A stretch of 64,000 nt of DNA from Candidatus Kaistia colombiensis. GTDB taxonomy: Bacteria; Pseudomonadota; Alphaproteobacteria; Rhizobiales; Kaistiaceae. The stretch covers positions 2,618,501 through 2,682,500 of the forward strand of contig CP119318.1 of assembly GCA_029203105.1 (NCBI GenBank), given 5' to 3'. The translations under genes and the position numbers were made by a program. Numbering within the stretch: the stretch's first letter is position 1; every line of letters begins with the position of its first letter. Positions 1-7,860 of this stretch are shown in pieces. A model generated the notes under the pieces. The model was not told the origin of the DNA, searched no databases, and saw nothing but the letters and a program-made list of their open reading frames with translations.

Positions 1-986
1 CGGAAGAAGAACACCTGCACGCAGTTCTGGCCGCCTTCCTGATGCACCGCCAGCACGTCCGCCTCGTCGACGGATTGCGGGTTGATGCCTTGGTGCGACT
101 GCACATGCGAGAGCGCGGCGATGCGGTCGCGATAGATGGCGGCGCGCTCGAAATCGAGATCGGCGCTGGCGGCCTCCATGGCGCGGGCGAGGTCCGTCTT
201 GATCGCCGAGGACTTGCCGGTGAGAAAACCCTTCGCCTCGCGCACCAGTTCGGCATAGTCGCCGAGCGCGATCTCGCCGGTGCAGGGGGCGGAGCAGCGC
301 TTGATCTGGAACAGCAGGCAGGGCCGTGTCCGGCTCTCATAGACGGAATCGGTGCAGGTGCGGATCAGGAACGCGCGCTGCATGGCGTTCATCGTGCTGC
401 CGACGGCGCCGGCCGAGGCGAACGGGCCGTAATAGTCGCCGCCGCGGCTGCGCGCGCCGCGATGTTTCACCAGCTGCGGGGCTTCGTGGTCGGTGATCAG
501 GATGTAGGGGAACGACTTGTCGTCACGCAGCAGCACATTGTAGCGCGGCCGCAGGCGCTTGATCAGGTTCGCCTCCAGCAGCAGCGCTTCCGTCTCGGTG
601 CGCGTCGTGACGAATTCCATCGTCGCCGTTTGCTGGATCATGCGGATGATCCGGTTCGACTGCATGCCGATGCGCGTGTAGCTGGTGACGCGCTTCTTCA
701 GGTTCCGCGCCTTGCCGACATAGAGAACGTTGCCGTTCTGGTCGAACATGCGGTAGACGCCAGGCGCGTTGGGCAGGCGGGTGACGAAGTCGGCGATGAC
801 CGCCGCCCCCCGGCCGCGCGCCACCAGTTCGCCGCCCGCCTCGAAGGCGGCCTCGGCCGGCTGCGCGTCGTTGGTCGGCTTCGTGCCGTCGGTCGCCTTG
901 GCGTCTTCGGTCGGCAGCGCCGAGGGCTCGCCGGTTTCGGCGGCGATCTCGAGCTTGTCGTTGTCGTTGGGAGGCAGGGTGTTCAC
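1..986 (-). CDS. uvrC: UvrABC excinuclease subunit C (N-terminal part, cut by window edge)
   Basis: UvrC makes the dual incisions around damaged DNA after UvrA/UvrB loading. About 328 N-terminal residues are visible. A non-conserved, Ala/Pro/acid-rich leader of about 70 residues precedes the GIY-YIG nuclease, which starts at APGVYRM and continues with LYVGKARNLKKRV, ETEALLLEANLIKRLRPRYN and GGDYYGPF. The cysteine cluster RPCLLFQIKRCSAPC and a UVR-type helical segment follow. The GTG start overlaps the stop codon of the upstream SDR gene by 4 nt (GTGA), so the two are probably translationally coupled. The rest of the gene lies left of the window. Confidence 0.95.
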   Translation of the reverse strand, partial: MNTLPPNDNDKLEIAAETGEPSALPTEDAKATDGTKPTNDAQPAEAAFEAGGELVARGRGAAVIADFVTRLPNAPGVYRMFDQNGNVLYVGKARNLKKRVTSYTRIGMQSNRIIRMIQQTATMEFVTTRTETEALLLEANLIKRLRPRYNVLLRDDKSFPYILITDHEAPQLVKHRGARSRGGDYYGPFASAGAVGSTMNAMQRAFLIRTCTDSVYESRTRPCLLFQIKRCSAPCTGEIALGDYAELVREAKGFLTGKSSAIKTDLARAMEAASADLDFERAAIYRDRIAALSHVQSHQGINPQSVDEADVLAVHQEGGQNCVQVFFF

Positions 987-1747
987 TCGCTGATGCCTAC
1001 GATATCAGGCGTTTCCCATGCAAGATGCTGCCCGCCATCGAGCGCGATCATCTGGCCGGTGATGGAACGTGTCTCATACAGATATCGTATCGTCCGTCCG
1101 AATTCGCAAAGATCCGGTCCGTGCCGCAGCAGGACCGCTTCGGCCTGCTTACGGAACTCAGCCGGATCCTGACGCGGCGATGGCAGGGTGGGCCCCGGCC
1201 CGATGGCATTGACGCGGATGCGCGGCGCCAGCGCCTGCGCCAGCGTGCGGGTTGCGGTCAGCAGGCCTGATTTCGAGAGCTGGTAGGACAGAAAATGTGG
1301 CGTCGTCTTCCAGGCGCGCTGGTCGATCATGTTGACGACGAGACCCTCGCGGTCGGCGGGAAGCTGGGCTGCGAAGGCGTCGGCAAGGAAGACGGGCGCG
1401 GCGAGGTTGACCGCCGTCTGGCGCTGGAAGCGCGCGGCGTCGAGCTCGCCGATACCGTCCGCTTCGAAGATCGAGGCGTTGTTGACCAGCAGCGTCAGCG
1501 GGCCGAGCGCCTCCGCGGCCCTGGCGGGCAGGGCGCGGGCGGCATCGAGATCGGAGAGATCGGCTGTGACCACGACGGCGCGGCCGCCCTGGCGACGGAT
1601 GTCGTCGGCGAGTGCCTCCGCGACGTCGACGGAGCTTCGGCAATGGATGGCGACGGCGAAGCCGTTTTGGGCGAGGTCCTCGACGATCGCGCGGCCGATT
1701 CGTCGCGCGCCGCCGGTGACCAGCGCTGTGCCCTTTTCGTCCGTCAT
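983..1747 (-). CDS. SDR family oxidoreductase, pteridine reductase-like
   Basis: A 254-residue cytoplasmic short-chain dehydrogenase. The cofactor loop TGGARRIG (residues 11-18) has the arginine typical of NADPH-using pteridine reductases, and NNAS is at 89-92. The catalytic serine of ordinary SDRs is replaced by Asp142, followed by Tyr155 and Lys159. That Asp/Tyr/Lys set with spacings of 13 and 4 matches the arrangement known for PTR1-type pteridine reductases, so dihydropteridine reduction is the best guess. Substrate is inferred only. It precedes uvrC with a 4-nt overlap. Confidence 0.88.
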   Translation of the reverse strand: MTDEKGTALVTGGARRIGRAIVEDLAQNGFAVAIHCRSSVDVAEALADDIRRQGGRAVVVTADLSDLDAARALPARAAEALGPLTLLVNNASIFEADGIGELDAARFQRQTAVNLAAPVFLADAFAAQLPADREGLVVNMIDQRAWKTTPHFLSYQLSKSGLLTATRTLAQALAPRIRVNAIGPGPTLPSPRQDPAEFRKQAEAVLLRHGPDLCEFGRTIRYLYETRSITGQMIALDGGQHLAWETPDIVGISE

Positions 1748-2091
1748 TTTGCCTGCCGTTCGTGCGAATCCGTTGAGCTGCGAAGATAGGGTGGCGGGCC
1801 CATTTCGGTAAGCCTTGATTAGGCTTCGTTAAATGTGGTCAACACCTGCGTCGACATGATGTCGGAGAGGTTAACAACCGGCTTTCGATATCGATAAAAC
1901 ATTCATGGAATCAGTTGCTTAAAGCGAAGTTGCGTGATTTTGGCAACGCGGTGCGAATGCCTCGAACATGCCGCAATTCCTGTCATGTTCTGCCGCAATG
2001 ACAGGGTTAATTCTGACCATCGGATCGGGGGCAAATGATCGCTCCCGGATCAAGTTTTGTAGCGTTTCGTTTAGTACGCATGGAGACCAAG
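1748..2091. other. Intergenic region upstream of the outer-membrane barrel gene
   Basis: About 340 bp between two divergently oriented genes, more AT-rich than its surroundings. It must hold promoters for the SDR/uvrC pair and for the barrel gene. I could not assign a -35/-10 pair with confidence. A TTAG-N6-TTAA motif near 1819 resembles a CtrA box but has the wrong spacing. No RNA gene was recognised. Confidence 0.5.
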
Positions 2092-2748
2092 ATGCTGCGT
2101 ATCCGCACCCTCTCCCTCGGCGCCATGGCGCTGGCCCTCTCGGCAGCCCCGGTTCTGGCTGCGGATCTCACCTACGAGCCCGCTCCGGCTCCGATGGCTC
2201 CGGCTGCCCAGGCATTCAGCTGGACCGGCCCGTATGTCGGCGCTCTGGTCGGCTATGGCTGGTCCTCCAACGATGCCAATGCCTACAACGCTTTCGGCAG
2301 CGTCAACGGTGACGGCTTCAAGGGCGGTCTCTACGCCGGTTACAACTTCGACCTGGGCAACCAGTGGGTGATCGGCGCGGAAATCGACGCCAATCTCGAT
2401 GACGTCAGCGGCTCGAATGCCCGCGGTGGCGTCCGTCAGAAGTGGGACGGCACGGCCCGCGCCCGCGTCGGCTATGCCTTTGACCGTTACCTCGCTTACG
2501 GCACGGGCGGCGCGGCCGTCTCCGGCGCCACGGCTTCGGTTGACGGCGCTGGTTCGGACGACCAGACCCATCTGGGCTGGACCGTCGGCGCCGGTGTCGA
2601 GGCCCAGGTCTGGAACAACGTCACCGCCCGCGTCGAATACCAGTACGCCTCCTTCGGCAAGGAGCACTACAACATCGGTGGCAATGGCGGCACCGACGTC
2701 GACTTCAGCACCAACACGATCCGTGCTGGCGTTGGCGTGAAGTTCTAA
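2092..2748 (+). CDS. Outer membrane beta-barrel protein (Omp25/RopB-like)
   Basis: A 218-residue porin-like surface protein. Residues 1-23 are a clear signal peptide with cleavage after PVLA. A short Pro/Ala linker follows, then alternating amphipathic strands starting at FSWTGPYVGALVGYGW, and the protein ends in Phe (GVGVKF), as outer-membrane barrels recognised by the Bam machinery do. Three in-frame ATGs exist. The one at 2092 is chosen because GGAGA lies 6 nt upstream and the signal peptide then begins at once. It stands alone, with a strong terminator downstream, consistent with an abundant structural protein of the envelope. Confidence 0.9.
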   Translation: MLRIRTLSLGAMALALSAAPVLAADLTYEPAPAPMAPAAQAFSWTGPYVGALVGYGWSSNDANAYNAFGSVNGDGFKGGLYAGYNFDLGNQWVIGAEIDANLDDVSGSNARGGVRQKWDGTARARVGYAFDRYLAYGTGGAAVSGATASVDGAGSDDQTHLGWTVGAGVEAQVWNNVTARVEYQYASFGKEHYNIGGNGGTDVDFSTNTIRAGVGVKF

Positions 2749-2775
2749 GATCGGTTCTTCAGAATCGGATCAAAG

Positions 2776-2804
2776 CGCCGGCGGGGCAACCCGCCGGCGT
2801 TTTT
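2776..2804 (+). terminator. Rho-independent terminator of the outer-membrane barrel gene
   Basis: A 10-bp perfect GC stem (2776-2785 with 2790-2799) around a GCAA loop is followed by five T residues, 27 nt after the stop codon. Confidence 0.92.
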
Positions 2805-2861
2805 CGTTCTGCGCGCCTTTCAGGCGCTTGCGGCGATCGAGCAGGCTCGACCGCGCAAACG

Positions 2862-2892
2862 AAAAGAGCACCGGCGCGACACCGGTGCTCTT
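2862..2892 (-). terminator. Rho-independent terminator of the IMPase gene
   Basis: An 11-bp perfect inverted repeat (2864-2874 with 2882-2892). Read on the minus strand it is followed by TTTTCG, which suits the gene ending at 2913. Confidence 0.8.
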
Positions 2893-2912
2893 CCGGATGG
2901 ATGGCGCGCCGG

Positions 2913-3758
2913 TCAGACGGCGGCGTATTCCGTGCCGGCGAACAGCGCCGCTTGCAGTTCCTGCCAGCTCGCCTCGTCCGGCGCGCAGAGCAGGCCGCCG
3001 TCGCGATGCGTCGGCAGATAGGCGCTGCCGTCGAAGCGGGCAGAATAGCCGCCGGCCTCCTGATGGATCAGCCAGCCGGCGACGTGATCCCAGACCGTCA
3101 GCTTGGCATAGAGCGCGAAATGGCTGTGGCCGCTGGCCAGCATCCGGTACTCATGCGCCGCGCAGCGATAGCCGGCCGCCGAACGGGTGGCGGCGAGATT
3201 GGCACAGACCTGCGCGCGCAGCGGCTCCGGCAACAGTGACCAGGAGGCGGTGCCGGCCATCTCGCCGACGGGCTTCGGCGCCGCGACCTTGAGGTCGTTG
3301 CGCTCGCCCCTGGCATTTTCGGTCCAGGCACCTTCACCGCGCAGGGCGGTGGTCCAGTCGCCGCCGATCGGATCGAGGATCACGCCGCCGACCGCCTCGC
3401 CACGAACGACGACGCCGGCCATGACGCCGAACAGCGTCAGGCCCGAGGCGAAATTCTTGGTGCCGTCGACGGGATCGACGACAAAGGCGAGATCGGCCCC
3501 GTCCAGCCGGTCCAGCAGCGTCTCGTCGGCGGACACGGCTTCTTCGCCGATGACCACCGCGCCGGGAAACGCCTTGACCAGCGCGGCGGTGATCATCCGC
3601 TCCGCCGCCTCGTCCGCGTCGGTGACCAGGTCCTCGGCGGAGGTCTTCTGGCGGATCGCGCCGGCGCCGAGATGCCGGAAGCTCGGCAGGATCTCGGCCT
3701 CGGCCGCGTCGTGCAGGATCCGGGCGACCGTCTGGGCATCGCCCACTGAAAAGCGCAT
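2913..3758 (-). CDS. Inositol monophosphatase family protein
   Basis: A 281-residue Mg-dependent phosphatase of the IMPase superfamily. The metal-binding signatures are visible: IGEE, DPVDGTKNF and the C-terminal VWDHVAG (WDxxAG) motif. Members of this family hydrolyse inositol phosphate, histidinol phosphate or 3'-phosphoadenosine phosphates, and sequence alone does not say which. The ATG at 3758 has a GGAG 7 nt upstream. It lies 18 nt downstream of the GST gene and is probably co-transcribed with it. A second family member is at 39453. Confidence 0.9.
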   Translation of the reverse strand: MRFSVGDAQTVARILHDAAEAEILPSFRHLGAGAIRQKTSAEDLVTDADEAAERMITAALVKAFPGAVVIGEEAVSADETLLDRLDGADLAFVVDPVDGTKNFASGLTLFGVMAGVVVRGEAVGGVILDPIGGDWTTALRGEGAWTENARGERNDLKVAAPKPVGEMAGTASWSLLPEPLRAQVCANLAATRSAAGYRCAAHEYRMLASGHSHFALYAKLTVWDHVAGWLIHQEAGGYSARFDGSAYLPTHRDGGLLCAPDEASWQELQAALFAGTEYAAV

Positions 3759-3776
3759 GGGAATCTCCGGGGTAGA

Positions 3777-4379
3777 TCAGGTTTTGACGCGCGTTCGTTC
3801 GAAGCTGGGGACGCGGGTCGCGAAGTCGTCGAGGAAGGCGACGAGCCTGGGATGCGTGTCGCGCCAGGTCCCGCCGAAGCGAAGGTCGAGATAGCCGAGG
3901 GCACAGGCGAGCGCGATCGTGCCAGCATCGATCGTTCCGTTGAAAGTCTGCGCCTCGGCGGCGGCGAGGCCACGCTCGACCTTGCCCCGTTGGTGTGTCG
4001 ACCATACGACGCTCTGCTGCGCCTCGTCACGCCAGCGGCCTTCATACACCTGCAGCAGCGCGGCGTCGGCGATGCCGTCGGCCAGCGCCTGCATCACCAG
4101 CGCCGGATAGCGCGTCGCCGGATCGGTCGGGATGATCTTTCCGCCGCCGGCGAGATGATCGAGGTAGTCGACGATGACGCGGGAGTCATAGAGCACCGTG
4201 CCGTCTTCCAGAATCAGCGCCGGGATCTTGCCGAGCGGGTTCTGCTTGCGCAGGATTTCGTTCGGATCGGTCGTATCGGTCGCCACGATATCGATCCGGT
4301 CGATCAGGCCGAGATGATGGGCGGCGATCTTGACCTTGCGTCCGAAGGGCGACGCGGGAGAGCTGCGCAGGACGAGCAA
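3777..4379 (-). CDS. Glutathione S-transferase family protein
   Basis: About 200 residues with a thioredoxin-fold N-terminus (SSPASPFGRKVKIAAHHLGL, then NPLGKIPAL and the glutathione-binding DSRVIVDYL) and an all-helical C-terminal half. The likely nucleophile is a serine in the SPFGRK segment rather than cysteine. I favour the TTG at 4379, which has AAGGA 9 nt upstream; a GTG at 4421 would add 14 poorly conserved residues. First gene of a two-gene unit with the IMPase-family phosphatase. Substrate unknown. Confidence 0.88.
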   Translation of the reverse strand: MLVLRSSPASPFGRKVKIAAHHLGLIDRIDIVATDTTDPNEILRKQNPLGKIPALILEDGTVLYDSRVIVDYLDHLAGGGKIIPTDPATRYPALVMQALADGIADAALLQVYEGRWRDEAQQSVVWSTHQRGKVERGLAAAEAQTFNGTIDAGTIALACALGYLDLRFGGTWRDTHPRLVAFLDDFATRVPSFERTRVKT

Positions 4380-4434
4380 AGCGGTGGGTCCTTGTCGGAA
4401 GGTGGGAGAAGTGCCCGGCACTCCGGACCGCCGC

Positions 4435-5094
4435 CTAGCGGACCGGCGGCATGACCAGGCTGTTGCTGCGGCAGGCCTTACGATCGACTTCGGCGCAGTC
4501 GCGGAAGCGCAGATCCTTGGTCATGCAGATGCGGACTTCCTTCAGCCGGCGCGAATCGCAGCTGACCGCGATGCCGTTGGCCTTGAGGCCAGGGTTGGCG
4601 GCGATGAAGGCCGCTTCCACGTCGCGGGGGGAGACGGTCAGGTAGTCCGGCAGGTCGACGAACTGCCCCGGAATTCGAACGGCTTCGCGCGCCTGACGGG
4701 TCAGGTCGAAATAGTCGTTCGGTCCCAACCCGGAGCAGGAGCCATGCGTTCTCCATTCATGCCGGACCAGCGACGGGCTCGGCATTAGATCGAGCATGCT
4801 GTCGACGAGACGGCGCGGGAGGCCGCTGCGCGGGCCGACATCGCAATCGCGCGGCGAGCCGCGCTCATATTGCGGCCAGAGGCCATGCACGACAAAGGCG
4901 AACGGGCGCGGACCACCGCACTGGATGCGATCCGAGCGGCCGCGATCCTCGCAATAGGTCGGCGACCAGGACAGCGACAGGACGTAGAAATCGAAATCGC
5001 CCGGCGTATCGGCCGAGGCAGGCAGATTCGTCAGCCAGCCGGCGATCGCAAGGACGGCGGCGAACAGATAGCGGGCGGCTGATGAGGGCTTCAC
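4435..5094 (-). CDS. Ribonuclease T2 family protein, secreted
   Basis: A 219-residue endoribonuclease. Both catalytic segments are present: CAS-1 FVVHGLWPQY and CAS-2 HEWRTHGSCSG, each with the catalytic histidine, plus several cysteines expected to form disulfides. The N-terminus from GTG 5094 is a good signal peptide ending near ASA, so it acts in the periplasm or outside. An ATG at 5127 would overlap the upstream gene by 31 nt and lengthen the leader, so GTG is preferred; it lies 2 nt after the upstream stop codon. Probably scavenges or degrades RNA. Confidence 0.9.
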   Translation of the reverse strand: MKPSSAARYLFAAVLAIAGWLTNLPASADTPGDFDFYVLSLSWSPTYCEDRGRSDRIQCGGPRPFAFVVHGLWPQYERGSPRDCDVGPRSGLPRRLVDSMLDLMPSPSLVRHEWRTHGSCSGLGPNDYFDLTRQAREAVRIPGQFVDLPDYLTVSPRDVEAAFIAANPGLKANGIAVSCDSRRLKEVRICMTKDLRFRDCAEVDRKACRSNSLVMPPVR

Positions 5095-5096
5095 GC

Positions 5097-5561
5097 TCAG
5101 AACCAGCCGGGGCGGACCGTGCGGCACCAGCCGTCATGCACGCGCCAGGGATCCTGACCCGAGACGCAGAAATCGACATACCAGCCGATCGAGGCGAAGC
5201 CCATGCGCTCCTCGATCAGATAATAGACGGCGGTCGGGCGGACATTGTCGGCGATATACACTTCGGCCTTGCAGAAGCGGCGGTCGATCAAGCCCGGATC
5301 GCCGGGCCGGAACTGGGTCTCGGTGACCGAGGCGACTTCGCGGAAGGCGAGATCGTTGCCCCAGGTATGCGTATTGGCCCAGTGATAGCGCTCGGCGATG
5401 TTGGAGAGAACCTTGGGCGCGTCGCAGGGAGGGACGCTGCCGCGATCCCAGCCGCGGCGCACTTCCTGGCCGTAGCTGCCGTCATAGTCCGCCGCATGGG
5501 CGGCGCCGGAGCCGGCAAAGGCGGCGATGAAGGCGAGGGCTGCGACTAGGCGACGGATCAT
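5097..5561 (-). CDS. Small secreted protein of unknown function, paired with RNase T2
   Basis: A 154-residue protein with a signal peptide (cleavage after AAHA). The mature part has four cysteines, enough for two disulfides, and many aromatic residues (ERYHWANTHTWGND, VDFCVSGQDPWRVHDGWC). No enzyme motif was recognised. It ends 2 nt before the RNase T2 start, so the two are almost certainly one operon. A role as partner, inhibitor or stabiliser of the RNase is possible but is only inferred from position. Confidence 0.75.
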   Translation of the reverse strand: MIRRLVAALAFIAAFAGSGAAHAADYDGSYGQEVRRGWDRGSVPPCDAPKVLSNIAERYHWANTHTWGNDLAFREVASVTETQFRPGDPGLIDRRFCKAEVYIADNVRPTAVYYLIEERMGFASIGWYVDFCVSGQDPWRVHDGWCRTVRPGWF

Positions 5562-5736
5562 GATTGCGATTCCCCAGAGGACGCTTTGAAAGACGATGCG
5601 TCACAGTCGCCGTTACGGTCAAGCATCCAGCCGCCGTCAGCGGCCCGAGTGGTGAACAGAGCGTCGCTGTGTGGGCGGCTGGCAACAACTCCTGATCGGG
5701 GCAATATATCGTTCAACCAACAATGGAGCACGGACG

Positions 5737-6717
5737 ATGGGTCTTCTGGTCGACGGCATTTGGCAGGACCAATGGTATGATACGCGCAATACGGGCGGCC
5801 GCTTTCAGCGCAGCACAGCCGGATTTCGCAACTGGGTGACGCGGGACGGTAGCGCCGGCCCGACCGGCGAGGGCGGTTTCAAGGCGGAGCCCGGTCGCTA
5901 TCACCTCTATATCGCTCGCGCCTGTCCCTGGGCCCATCGCGTGATGATCTTCCGAGCCCTGAAGGGGCTCGAAGGCATGATCGACTACTCGGTGGTCAAC
6001 TGGTTGATGGGCGAGAATGGCTGGACCTTCGAGCCGGGGCCGGGCGTCACGACCGACAAGGTCAACGGCTTCCGCTATCTTCATCAGGTCTATACCAAGG
6101 CGAACCCTGAATATTCCGGTCGCGTCACGGTGCCGGTGCTCTGGGACAAGCAGACCGGGACGATCGTTAGCAATGAATCGGCCGAGATCATCCGCATGCT
6201 GAATTCCGCCTTCGACGGCATCGGCGCCAAGCCGGGCGACTATTATCCGGAGCCGCTGCGCTCCGAGATCGACGCGCTCAACACGCGCATCTACGACACC
6301 GTCAATAACGGCGTCTACAAGGCTGGCTTCGCGACTAGCCAGGCGGCGTATGAGGAGGCGATCCACCCGCTCTTCGCCAGCCTCGACTGGCTGGAGGGAT
6401 TGCTGGCGGAGCAGCGCTATCTGACCGGCGACCGCCAGACCGAGGCGGATTGGCGGCTCTTCACCACGCTGCTGCGCTTCGACCCGGTCTATGTCGGCCA
6501 CTTCAAGTGCAATTTGCGCCGGCTGGCCGATTATCCCGCGCTCTGGTCCTACACGCGCGAGCTCTACCAGATCGAGGGCATTCGCGAGACGGTCGATTTC
6601 GACCATATCAAGCGGCACTATTACGAGAGCCACAAGACGATCAACCCGACCGGAATCGTGCCGGTCGGCCCGATCCTCGACTTTGATGCCAGACCCGATC
6701 GAGCCTTCTCGGCCTAG
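5737..6717 (+). CDS. Glutathionyl-hydroquinone reductase (Xi-class GST)
   Basis: A 326-residue cytoplasmic enzyme that reduces glutathionyl-hydroquinones. The N-terminal thioredoxin fold holds the signature ARACPWAHRVMIFRALKG with the catalytic cysteine. NPEYSGRVTVPVLWD and SNESAEIIRMLN form the glutathione site, and the C-terminal helical domain contains the family motif KCNLRRLADYPALW. ATG 5737 is preceded by GGAG at 8 nt; upstream in-frame starts lack a ribosome binding site. Related to YqjG/EcmB proteins. It is transcribed alone and converges on rlmJ. Confidence 0.93.
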   Translation: MGLLVDGIWQDQWYDTRNTGGRFQRSTAGFRNWVTRDGSAGPTGEGGFKAEPGRYHLYIARACPWAHRVMIFRALKGLEGMIDYSVVNWLMGENGWTFEPGPGVTTDKVNGFRYLHQVYTKANPEYSGRVTVPVLWDKQTGTIVSNESAEIIRMLNSAFDGIGAKPGDYYPEPLRSEIDALNTRIYDTVNNGVYKAGFATSQAAYEEAIHPLFASLDWLEGLLAEQRYLTGDRQTEADWRLFTTLLRFDPVYVGHFKCNLRRLADYPALWSYTRELYQIEGIRETVDFDHIKRHYYESHKTINPTGIVPVGPILDFDARPDRAFSA

Positions 6718-6756
6718 CGATCTCGACTGCGGGGCGTCCGAGGTTTCGAGGACGCG

Positions 6757-7626
6757 CTATGTCTCGCCGCGGATCCACCACACGCGCCGGCCGGCCTTGT
6801 CGGTCTCGCCGAGGATCGGCGCGAGGCCGGTCAGCAGCCCGTCGAGCGTCCGGTCGAGCTGCCAGGGCGGATTGCAGATGACGAGGCCCGTGCCGTTGAA
6901 GGTGTCGGGCGTCGCCCGCTCGCGCACCCAGAGCTCGGCGCCCAGGATCTTCGGGATGCCGCTCTCCGCCAGACGCTTGTGGAAATTCGTCACGGCGCCG
7001 ATGTCCTTGATCGGATACCACAGCGCATAGATGCCGGTCGGCCAGCGCTGATAGGCCTTTTCGAACCGGTCGAAGAGCGTCTTGAACTCGTCTGGCTGCT
7101 CATAGGGCGGGTCGATCAGCACCAGCCCGCGCCTTTCCTTCGGCGGCACGAAGGAGCCGAGCGCCAGCCAGCCGTCGAGCTCGATTGCCTTGACCTGGAA
7201 ATCGCCGGCGAAGCGCGCCGCCAGCGTCGCGTGGTCGTCCGGGTGCATCTCGACCGCGGTCATCCGGTCGGTCTTGCGCAGCAGGTGACGGATCAGCCAG
7301 GGCGAGCCCGGATAGTGCTTCAGCCCGCCATCCGGGTTGGCGGCCTTCACCGTTTCGAGATAGGGGGCGAGCGCCTCGGCCAGTTTCCGCGTCAACTCGA
7401 TCGCCGGCTTGCCGTCGGCGTCGAGCAGCCGGCCGATGCCGGTCTGCCATTCATTCGTCTTGCCCGCCTCGACCGCCATGAGATCGTAGAGGCCGATGCC
7501 GGCATGGGTGTCAATCACCCGAAACGGCTTGTCCTTGGCCTTCAGATGCTCGACGAGCAGGGCGAGGATGGCGTGCTTGACGACATCGGCGAAATTTCCG
7601 GCGTGGTAGGCGTGACGATAGTTCAT
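6757..7626 (-). CDS. rlmJ: 23S rRNA (adenine-N6)-methyltransferase RlmJ
   Basis: A 289-residue SAM-dependent enzyme that methylates A2030 (E. coli numbering) of 23S rRNA. The invariant N-terminus MNYRHAYHAGNFADVVKH is present. The SAM loop DTHAGIGLYDL and the catalytic DPPYE motif follow, and the C-terminus carries the NPPWQLD segment typical of the family. The start is set at the ATG giving MNYRHAYHAGN; an upstream extension would add unrelated residues. Length matches the family. Single gene, convergent with the hydroquinone reductase gene. Confidence 0.95.
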   Translation of the reverse strand: MNYRHAYHAGNFADVVKHAILALLVEHLKAKDKPFRVIDTHAGIGLYDLMAVEAGKTNEWQTGIGRLLDADGKPAIELTRKLAEALAPYLETVKAANPDGGLKHYPGSPWLIRHLLRKTDRMTAVEMHPDDHATLAARFAGDFQVKAIELDGWLALGSFVPPKERRGLVLIDPPYEQPDEFKTLFDRFEKAYQRWPTGIYALWYPIKDIGAVTNFHKRLAESGIPKILGAELWVRERATPDTFNGTGLVICNPPWQLDRTLDGLLTGLAPILGETDKAGRRVWWIRGET

Positions 7627-7860
7627 GCCAAGGTGTTGGCATTGCCCGGCGGGCGGTGCAAGGGCCATTCATGCATCGGCCGGTCTTATGGGGCGCCGTC
7701 AGGCGACGCGGCTGCGGCAGGATAGCGTATTTCAATTTTAAGTTGTTATTTGACTCAAATTTGAAATTGTGCGTGCTGCACCCTATCGAATGGGGCGACT
7801 CGATCGTCCGGGCACATTTGGCCAGATCCCTCCCATCGGTTCCGGATTCCGAACATCGCC

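Noticed and set aside
1815..1835. CtrA binding site upstream of the outer-membrane barrel gene
   Set aside because: TTAG-N6-TTAA departs from the TTAA-N7-TTAA pattern in both sequence and spacing.
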